The position numbers and the translations under genes are program-made. Source: Bidens hawaiensis (Eukaryota; Streptophyta; Magnoliopsida; Asterales; Asteraceae). From it: DNA of 64,000 bases. The notes under the pieces were generated by a model, which was not told the origin of the DNA, ran no database searches, and saw only the letters and a program-made list of their open reading frames with translations. The stretch spans positions 110,001 through 174,000 of the forward strand of contig JAIQDT010014645.1 of assembly GCA_021521415.1 (NCBI GenBank), read 5' to 3'. This document shows positions 56,691-64,000 of this stretch, in pieces (position 1 is the first letter of the stretch; each line of letters begins with the position of its first letter).

Positions 56691-57181
56691 GCTGGACGAA
56701 GTGGGAAGAAAGATGCTGAAAAGTCTAGGCCAAAGACCAGAGCCTACATGTTTACCCAGGAACAAGCCAAGCATATCCCCTACGATATGACAGGTACGTT
56801 TCTAGTAAAAATTATTTCCGCTTCCGTATTGTTTGATTCAGGTGCGAATAGGAGTTTTGTAACTACGCCATTTTGTAAGGTTGCTAAGATGAGTTTGTTT
56901 CGTGTGCCTGAGACTTTTATGGTTGAGACCGCTAGTGAGACCTCAGTTAGAATTATGAGAATAGTTAAGAGTTGTAAGATAGAGTTAGAGGGACATTAGT
57001 TCCCAGCTACCTTGTATGTAATGACCTTAGGAGGGTTCGATGTGGTTTTGGGAGTGGATTGGCTGTCTAAGTTCGAGGCTCAAATAGTGTGTAAGAGTAG
57101 ATTGATACGACTGAAGTCTTTGGATGGTTGTACGGTGGTGGTTTATGGTGATAAAGAAAGTTCAGGGTTTACGTCATTTCG
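56691..57181 (+). pseudogene. Aspartic protease region of element E
   Basis: Text includes ASVLFDSGANRSFVTTPFC (DSG catalytic motif at about 56832-56840) and, after a TAG at 56997-56999 that is one C-to-T change from CAG, FDVVLGVDWLSKFEAQIVC. This is the standard Ty3/gypsy protease and its C-terminal segment. The frame breaks before RT at 57182. Confidence 0.85.
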
Positions 57182-57496
57182 ATGAAAAAAGCAGAAGATT
57201 TGTTAAGGCGAAGGTGCAGTGCCTACCTGGCGTACGTTGTCAAAGCTACGGCCAAGAAGAAAGAAGTGAAAGACGTTCCTATGGTTTGTGACTATCCCGA
57301 AGTGTTCCCTAGGGACCTTCCGGGGTTACCACCGAAACGAGAGGTAGAATTCCAGATAGTATTGATAACAGCAGCACAGCCTATCGCGAAAGCACCTTAC
57401 GGACTGACGCCGTCTGAGATGAAAAAACTAACGTCCCAATTGCAAAAACTCCTCGAAAAAGGTTTTATAAGGCTGAGTGTTTCCCCGTGGGGTGTG
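57182..57496 (+). pseudogene. Start of reverse transcriptase of element E, cut by D2
   Basis: The frame reads VVCDYPEVFPRDLPGLPP-like text, then REVEFQIVLI, APYGLTPSEMKKL and LLEKGFIRLSVSPWG. These are the N-terminal motifs of Ty3/gypsy RT. The usual next motif (APVLFVKKKDG) is missing because D2 begins at 57497. Confidence 0.85.
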
Positions 57497-59312
57497 TGAT
57501 ATGAGCTAAATTATATATAAAATATGTAGATATTTTCTACACTTCAAATTAGTTTTGAGTTGGTTTTTATCAAGGTTTAGTCTCAATTGGATCATATTTG
57601 GATTTTATAAGTTTCAAGAGATAAGTAGATAAAATTGAGTATTTTCACTAGGCTTGAGATCAACGAGTGATTATTTGAGTATATTTAATATATTACCTAA
57701 TTATTATTAATTTTTATCCATCTTTCTTAAATTGTATATTCAAATAATGAACATATGGAGTTGGTGATTTTGGTTAACGCATTCCTATTATTAAAATATT
57801 ATTTGGTTTGGAATTGTAGTTAGCAAATAAGTTTGGCATGGTTATGAAGACTAGCAACTTAGCTCGTTTGCTACTCAAGTGAATCGTCTAATAATAAATT
57901 GGTGGGCCCAAACTATGTTATGAGTTATTTGTGGATGGCAATTAAAAGTAATACATTAAAGCCCATAAGAAACACTGGTCGCATGGAAATAAAAGAGAGC
58001 TAGGTCACGAAGTCAAAAGAAAGGACGACACCCTAGTGGTGCGGCGGAATTATGAAAAAAAACAAGAAGCAAGCACATTGGTCAAAAGCACTCACGGCAT
58101 AAAAGTCACAAAAAGTCATTATCTGAAAAGAGATTTAATTGCAAGCAAGTAGGCTAGCATGAGAATTAATTTAAGTTACCAGTCAGGTAGCTTAATTAAT
58201 AATATTGGTGTACGATGAACCGTGACTAATATTTTATCTTTGTTTCATCAAATATTATCAGCGGCTAGACTGTGAAACTGCCTGGGTTTGGATGAATACT
58301 TTTTAGACTCGTTTTATTTTTTGTTTTGGATTGTTTATTGATTGGTTTTTTTGCTTTGGTAGAAGTTTTTATTATCTTTGGTTATGATGCATATGTGTAT
58401 TTGGTATTAATTTACGATTAATTTATTGTTCCATATGCCTCTTTGTGAATGTCTTTCATGTATGGATGCGTATTAGGTTGTTTACTGTGTGTTTACAACT
58501 AGTTTATGGTTTATTGTTAACGTTTACCATAAGAACGGTAATTCAAAGTTTAGATATACCTTATATTCTGTCACTTGAGAGACCGTGAGGTAATTAAGTG
58601 TCGTTTGTTTTGGTCTTTTGTGGGTTTGGGTAGTGATTGTACGGAAGTGAGTTACCCTAGACTTCTTTAGATTCTTACAGATCCGAATTATAAACGAATT
58701 TAATAAGAATACCCCTTTACGCCTTAGGGTATATTGTGATTAGAGAGACCAGGAGGTGATTTAATCTTTGGGTACCGTAGCATAGTTAGGTAAGGTGAGA
58801 CCGCGAGGTGATCCGAACCGTTAAACCGTTGAGCTTTACACGACATTAGAGTTTTTTAAGGTATTGTTAGTGAGATCGGGAGGTGATCTAGCATGCCTTA
58901 GTTATTCTTTAGTGTCATATTTTTAGATACCAGTTACCAGTCATAAGTCCAATTCCGAGAGTTTATGAGTTGACTAGTAGGATTCTTTACCTAGGTAGTT
59001 GCTTCCCCTATATAAGTTTCGTTCCGATTTGTTCGTATACAGTTTCGTTCCGATTTCCGATTTAGTTTATTATAGTTAATAATTAAAAGCACAAAACAAT
59101 CGATTAAATCTATTTATTTAAGTTATTAGTCAGAGTCTAGTTTAGGTGTCGCTGGTGTCCTGTGGGTTCGGCATCCGGACTTCATTAGGCTTTACTTCAG
59201 TCGATAGGTACACTTGCCTGTCTAGTGATCTAGCATTAGGAGTGTCTAGATTTATAAATTTAAAACTAGAGTGTCTAAGTTAGATTAGGTTTTATAGACC
59301 ACGTTCAGCACA
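57497..59312 (+). repeat. 5' LTR of D2
   Basis: 1816 bp, TGATATGAGC to CGTTCAGCACA. It has four GAGACCGxGAGGYGAT-like words at about 58579, 58745, 58797 and 58872, in the same order as in D1. Confidence 0.8.
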
Positions 59313-59321
59313 TCAAGTTTT

Positions 59322-59339
59322 TGGCGCCGTTGCCGGGGA
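59322..59339 (+). other. Primer binding site of D2
   Basis: TGGCGCCGTTGCCGGGGA, the primer site usual in Athila/Tat elements, thought to pair with tRNA-Asp. Confidence 0.85.
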
Positions 59340-59504
59340 TACTAAGGCGATAGCGTAACTAGCTTTGATTGAAATTAATTAGTTAATTTGTCTTTTTGTG
59401 TCTTAAGTTGTAGTGTGTCTTGTGAGTTTGTGTCATAGATTTAGCTTGTCTAGTCGTCTTTAGGGTAATTTTGTTTCTGTTTTACTTTATCGAGTCTAGT
59501 TAAT

Positions 59505-60615
59505 ATGTTTAATAGATCGAGTCAGTTTAGTAGTATTTTGTATAGAAGATGTTGGAAAGAGATGATGTTGAAAAGAGCTGAAGAAGAGGAACGTGAAAGA
59601 GTTCTAAAACTAGAGGCAATAGAAGCCAGGCTTGATAAGTTAATAGAAATAAACAGACGCCAAAAATTAGAGGAAATAGAAGCTAGGCTTGATAAGTTGA
59701 TCAAAATAGACTCAGTAGAATAGAAGATCTAGAAGCTAGGTTAGAGGAGTTAAGTGCTAGATATCAAATTGAGAGTTTTTCTTACAAGGATCAGCAAGCC
59801 GTGTACGAAGAGGATGATGAGGTTGTATGTGAGGATATCACTTTAGAACCAGAGACGATAATGGACGAGCCAGTCCCACCTCCGGTTTAGCAAGAATTTA
59901 AATCTACCGATCAGTATCCCATTGTTGACTTCTGGAGTGATGACGATGAGGGCGTGATAGAGGAGATGGAATTGAAGCCAGTGGATTGCACGGATATGAG
60001 TGAAGATGATGTTTAGGAGCCGCTTGACAAGATGGAAGATGAAGAAGAGGAGCATGCACCATCTTGGGAGGATGAGTTTGGTGATGAGTTGGTGGGTTTA
60101 CCAGTTTATGTAGAAGATGGAGAATTTGACCATGTTGGCGATCTTATCTACTTAGAAACACTAATCATGGGGAAGCCAGCAATGGAGATCAAGTGTGCAC
60201 CAAACGAAAAAGAAGAGGAAGTGGCAGCAGAGGATGATCAGAATGTAGAGGCAGTTGAGTCGCCACTCATATGAAGGTTAGCAGGCTTGTGGAGGAACTA
60301 GATAGTGGATCGCCACCGAAAGCGACAAAGCCACAGAAGAGGGCGCGTGAATGCTTGGATCAGCACGTTTTGAGGGTTCAAAAATGGTTCGTGAGGAATT
60401 ATAGGACAACTCTGAAATGCAAGAATAACCATTTTCCTCATTATATGCCACGTATTAGGTTTGGTCCGGGTAGGTTTAATTATTGGTGGTCCGACCTGTG
60501 TGATTGTTTTAAATTACTTATTAGTTTCACTATGTGTTATTTGATTAAAAATGTTGGATGGGTGGAACTAAACGAATTAGACCGGCGTTGGATAAAAGAA
60601 AAGCCTCCTGATTGA
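59505..60615 (+). pseudogene. Internal coding remnants of D2 (unknown protein)
   Basis: Three frames: 59505-59723, 60032-60274 and 60271-60615. The first has a repeated coiled-coil segment (EAIEARLDKLIEINRRQKLE, then IEARLDKLIKI) and is followed by an acidic region. The third has RKWFVRNYR-like text and a conserved-looking block RFGPGRFNYWWSDLCDCFKL, then LNELDRRWIKEKPPD. Such blocks recur in plant Athila-type repeats, but I know no function. It may be a remnant of a larger ORF. No capsid or zinc knuckle is visible. Confidence 0.5.
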
Positions 60616-61027
60616 GATTTCAGGAGGGAGTCCGGCTGAAGACTCTTCTGTAAACTTAGCGCTTCCCGGGAGGCAACCCAGTAGTATATTTTTGTTTTTA
60701 TTTTTATTTTTTGGGTTCCTTGCTTTCTTGTGCTGCTGGTTTCTTGGTTTGCTTTCAGGTTGCTGCTCAACGGATGTCATTAGCTGATTGATGATACACG
60801 GTTTGATTCAAGGGTGGAGATGCCGTTGCCACTTGTTTATGGATTGTTTTTATACATGAAAGATGATACCATTGATATATGCTTTTGTTCACGTTCGAAT
60901 TTGAGGGCACAGAACACGACTCGCGAGGCAATATCGTCATAATCACCAGGGGTGTCTGTTCCACTTTACTTATATTTATATGTTTTATTTTTTGTCTTTT
61001 TCCTGTCTCATTGAGGACAATGTGACA

Positions 61028-61612
61028 TTTAAGTGTGGGGATGGGAAACTGACGATTTTATCTAAAAAAATAAAATAAAAACAAACAATAAACAAAAATT
61101 AAAAAAAAATAAAAAAACAAAAAAAAATTGAAGAAAAAAAATTAATTTGAAAAAATGTCCTGAATATTTAATGAAAATTTTTGAAGATATTGGAAAATGA
61201 TAGAAAAATTTGAGATTGGTTTTAAAAATTACTATTATATATGATACTAAATAAAAAGATAACGCACTAAGCTTGAGATGTGTCGGTAGGCCCAACTAGC
61301 TTTGAAAAGTTTCCCTTGAATATTATTAATATACCTAATAGATCATAAACTTTGTGGGTTCTCTTCTTGAGGGGGGATAGTGAAGCTGAAAATTCAATAT
61401 GGCATAAAAGTATTACCGTAATTTGAGTACCTTGAGGTGGTGAGAATTAAATGCATTTAAACTAGCACACCACTCTGTTTTATGAAAATAAATAACGAGT
61501 GGTGGCGCCCCGCCATGTCCAAATTCTTTACGAGCTTAGAAAATAGTTATATATTTTAGGGTAAAAGATGCCTAAGAGCACAAAGTATTGTTCGCACAAA
61601 ACATAAAAAAAA
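61028..61612. other. 3' non-coding part of D2
   Basis: Purine mark at 61028-61045, then an A-rich patch (61060-61140) and plain AT-rich DNA up to the element F insertion. Confidence 0.6.
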
Positions 61613-63557
61613 TGTAAGACCCCGAATCCCGAGAATCCTACAGTTGGTATTCATACAAAATACTTATAAAAATACTTAACTCAAAAACAGTTCATTCCAT
61701 TAAAATAACCAATTCAGAGTATAATTCAGCGGAAAACCATAATTAATAAAACAAGTTCCCAAAACTCGTGAGTTATGCTCAAAACCAAGTTAAATGTAGT
61801 TAATAAAACTTTAAAATGAAAATGTTCAATATTAAAACTTCCGTCTACGTATGCCCTTCACCGTCCAAGTAGCTTCGTGCACATCCAAGCGGTAATGCAT
61901 CCTCCTCCTAACCTGAAACTCACACTAACATGCACACAAAGTCAGCTTGAGTGAGTTCAAGTTTTAATAATTACATCAATAATAATAATCATAGTCATTC
62001 CACGGGTTTTAAAATAAAACTGGATATAACATTTAGGCCATCATCAACAATAAGTAATCATCTATATTTGTATATATAACCATCCTTATAATTATATCCC
62101 TACATATACATCATCCAAATAATAATATCAGGGTCGAGCACACATACAACCCAAACACATAACATCTCATCCAACGTATGCAAACACAAAGTAGGCATAC
62201 GTCAACATCCTTAGTCGATAACGACTAAATAACATCGCCAATTATTGGCCATACAATAATACATACAAACATATAATAATATCATCTCAAGGCCTACCCT
62301 ATACAAGTAAGCCCACCCAAAATAATTTTAAACAATTCATCAAGCAAAATCGCTTAGGTGTGCATGCTAGCCCAAAACCTTAAAAGAGTAAAAAGGGGGC
62401 ATCATGAACTCAACTGACACAAGGCACGAGTTCACCACGATCTAGAGAACCCCTAAGTATCCCCACAACTCAAACGCCTGTCGGTTTACACACAATCAGT
62501 ACTAATGACATCGAAAGGACTCGTTTATCCTACGAGACGTTCTAACATGGTTCAAGTTGCCTAAAGCCTCGACCTCATCAAAATCAATCATAATAGCCCC
62601 CGGGGCCTTACATTCACCAACACGACCCTTAGGTACTCCCGGGAATAAAGAATTCCCAAATTACCCCAGAAAGCACTAGGTGACACTAGCACGCGCGTTT
62701 AAGAGTTGTTTAGGGATTAACATCCAAATCAGCCCCGTGTGGACCCAATATGATAAATTCACAGCCAATAAGTCCACGTGACGCTACATTAGTCAAATGG
62801 GTCGGTAACTCGCAAGTACAACGCACCAACAATTCAATAAACGCAAATGCGCGTTGTACCGACCCATTTAAGTAACCGACAACCAATTCAGCCCCATAAC
62901 TTATAAAAATGATTTTTCAACAGCCCGCACATCAACCCAAGTTCACCCGAGCTGAATTGGTCATTAATCACTTAAACCCTCGCGTTAAACGTAACAATCT
63001 ACAATTCTAGTCAACTGAACACTAACATTCAAACTACAACTAGTTGACCAATCAAACGAACACCAATGGACATAATTTTAAAGTATGTTATACTAGACAT
63101 ACCTAGGAAGATGTTGGTGCAAAAACCTCAACCAAAACAGTCCCGGAATTGCTCAACTGGACAGCCACCCGGTTAGCCTAAAACAAGCCATTTATCGATC
63201 AATAAACGAGTTATAATGACCAATTAAGGTGTAAAAGACTTGGGGAAACATAGAACTAACCTTCAATTGAAGTTTTGGACCTTAACTTTGGCTGCACAAA
63301 AGAAAATCGCAGGGGGGGGGGGGGCTGCACCAAGCCGATTGGACAAAGGAGGGGGAAGGGGTTAGGGTTTGTTTATGATATAAAAATTTTTCACTCTAGC
63401 CCTTCCAATTTTAAAGAAGTAACATCTTGGTTGAAAAGTTAAATATTTTGACGTACCAGGATGACGAGAAGGTTTCCGAGGAATTTCGGTTAAATCCTGA
63501 GAATTATACATACTTTACAAGCTTTGAATCTTGGACTGAAAATTAACGGGCGTTACA
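61613..63557 (-). repeat. 3' LTR of element F
   Basis: 1945 bp, TGTAACGCCCG to GGGTCTTACA on the minus strand. A 15-base G run is at about 63309-63323. No coding signal. Confidence 0.8.
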
Positions 63558-63560
63558 AGT

Positions 63561-63573
63561 CCATCCCCCTTAA
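63561..63573 (-). other. Polypurine tract of element F
   Basis: The minus strand reads TAAGGGGGATGG just before the LTR start. Confidence 0.8.
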
Positions 63574-63594
63574 AATGGGATTCGTCCCTGAATC

Positions 63595-64000
63595 CTAATA
63601 CAACAGGAACAACTGCGGACAGAGTTTCACCTGTCTAACCACTTTATTTCTCAAACGCCTTTCCTGACGGTCAATAATAGCGATAGGCTCTTCAACGTAG
63701 TTCAACTTGCTATTAAGCTCAATATCATCAAGAGGCACATGGGCCTCCTCATCTGCTAAACATTTCCTCAAATGGGACACGTGGAAAGTAGGATTAATCC
63801 CCGCGAGCTCATCGGGCAATTTCAGTCTATACGCTACCTCACCAACACGGGACAATATACGGAATGGACCATTGAACCTTGGACTAAGCTTCCCTCTCTT
63901 ACGAAAACGAATAATACCCTTCCAAGGAGAAACTTTCAACATAACCCGGTCCCCAGCCTCAAAGACAATAGGTCTTCGCGTTTTATCCGCGTAGGACTTT
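63595..64000 (-). CDS. Integrase C-terminal region of element F (5' beyond window)
   Basis: The minus-strand frame is open from the window edge (KSYADKTRRPIVFEAGDRV) to a TAG near 63595. It carries the Ty3/gypsy integrase C-terminal signature: VSPWKGIIRF, GKLSPRFNGPFRIL, RVGEVAYRLKLP and FHVSHLRKCLADE. It ends soon after RNKVVRQVKLCPQ, where Tekay proteins often add a chromodomain; that part seems missing or frame-shifted. Integrase joins cDNA to the host chromosome. The visible frame is undamaged. Confidence 0.85.
   Translation of the reverse strand, partial: KSYADKTRRPIVFEAGDRVMLKVSPWKGIIRFRKRGKLSPRFNGPFRILSRVGEVAYRLKLPDELAGINPTFHVSHLRKCLADEEAHVPLDDIELNSKLNYVEEPIAIIDRQERRLRNKVVRQVKLCPQLFLLY

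Larger units (their letters stand above)
34886..57496 (+). mobile_element. Tekay/Del-like Ty3/gypsy element E, 5' part, interrupted
   Basis: 5' LTR (34886-36215), PBS, leader (to 36403), A1 insertion (36404-55519), then gag, zinc knuckles, protease and the first part of RT up to 57496, where D2 is inserted. The pieces join in order with target duplications for both guests. The 3' half is not in view. Internal frames are broken by several stops and shifts. Confidence 0.8.
57497..61612 (+). mobile_element. Non-autonomous Athila-type element D2, 3' cut by element F
   Basis: 5' LTR 57497-59312, PBS 59322-59339, a short internal region with small frames, and the purine mark AAGTGTGGGGATGGGAAA at 61028-61045. 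Element F interrupts the 3' part at 61613. The LTR is like that of D1 and the 61230-61310 text resembles 29740-29790, so both belong to one broad family. D2 has neither recognisable gag nor pol. Its internal frames differ from D1. Confidence 0.8.
61613..64000 (-). mobile_element. Tekay-like Ty3/gypsy element F, 3' part
   Basis: On the minus strand: the end of integrase (64000 to 63595), PPT, then 3' LTR (63557 to 61613). The 5' part is beyond the window. It is inserted in D2 in an A run, so the target duplication cannot be seen at this end. Confidence 0.8.

Overview
The window is flowering-plant nuclear DNA. Its left 11.7 kb is a transferred copy of mitochondrial DNA, and the mitochondrial DNA itself carries several pieces of plastid DNA. 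The remaining 52 kb is almost entirely nested LTR retrotransposons. I see no ordinary intact host gene. Mitochondrial rps3 and atp6, plastid ycf2/ycf3/ccsA/rpl32/trnL/rps7/rps12 and a plasmid-type organellar DNA polymerase point to a eudicot. The style of the retroelements suggests an asterid, perhaps Asteraceae, but that is only an impression.

Organellar block (1 to about 11.7 kb). From left to right it holds: the tail of a plasmid-type family-B DNA polymerase; the 3' end of the rps3 group II intron with the start of exon 2; a plastid patchwork on the minus strand (ycf3 3' half joined to the first codons of ccsA, then trnL-UAG, then a frameshifted rpl32); a plus-strand 3' part of ycf2; unassigned mitochondrial-type sequence; the start of plastid rps7 with rps12 exon 3; a full-length but broken atp6; and the other half of the rps12 cis-intron with the end of exon 2. 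The atp6 copy has two in-frame TAG codons and a one-base deletion, so it is dead. That fits a nuclear insertion better than a functional mitochondrial chromosome.

First retrotransposon tower (about 11.8 to 32.6 kb). An Athila-like Ty3/gypsy element (D1: gag and protease only, 3' LTR at 30899-32623) abuts the organellar block and at its right end interrupts a hAT-type transposase remnant. A solo-LTR-like copy of family A (A2, 13384-28576, TSD TGAGC) is inserted in D1. A Ty1/copia element on the minus strand (B, 18311-27644, TSD GTTAG) is inserted in A2. B has gag, the start of the protease and large extra ORFs but no integrase or reverse transcriptase.

Middle (32.6 to 34.9 kb): hAT remnant, an LTR scrap related to B, a degenerate tandem repeat and a fold-back element.

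Second tower (34.9 to 64 kb). A Tekay/Del-like Ty3/gypsy element (E) holds a solo LTR of family A (A1, 36404-55519, TSD GAAAG), which holds a 16-kb Ty1/copia element (C, 38650-54690, TSD AGTTT). C has gag, protease, integrase, RT-RNase H and a very large extra coding region downstream of pol. E is cut in its RT by a second Athila-type element (D2), which is itself cut by another Tekay-like element (F, minus strand) that runs off the right edge.

The most interesting signal is in the two copia elements. Both encode the same kind of extra protein downstream of the pol position. Both also carry a short, element-specific word reiterated in the LTRs and in non-coding DNA: GGCGAAGTT and its inverse in B, TCGAGCA in C. 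B looks like a pol-less derivative that kept gag and the extra protein. The LTR pairs differ at about 8 of 405 positions in B and about 40 of 1045 in C (counted by eye), so B is probably the younger insertion.
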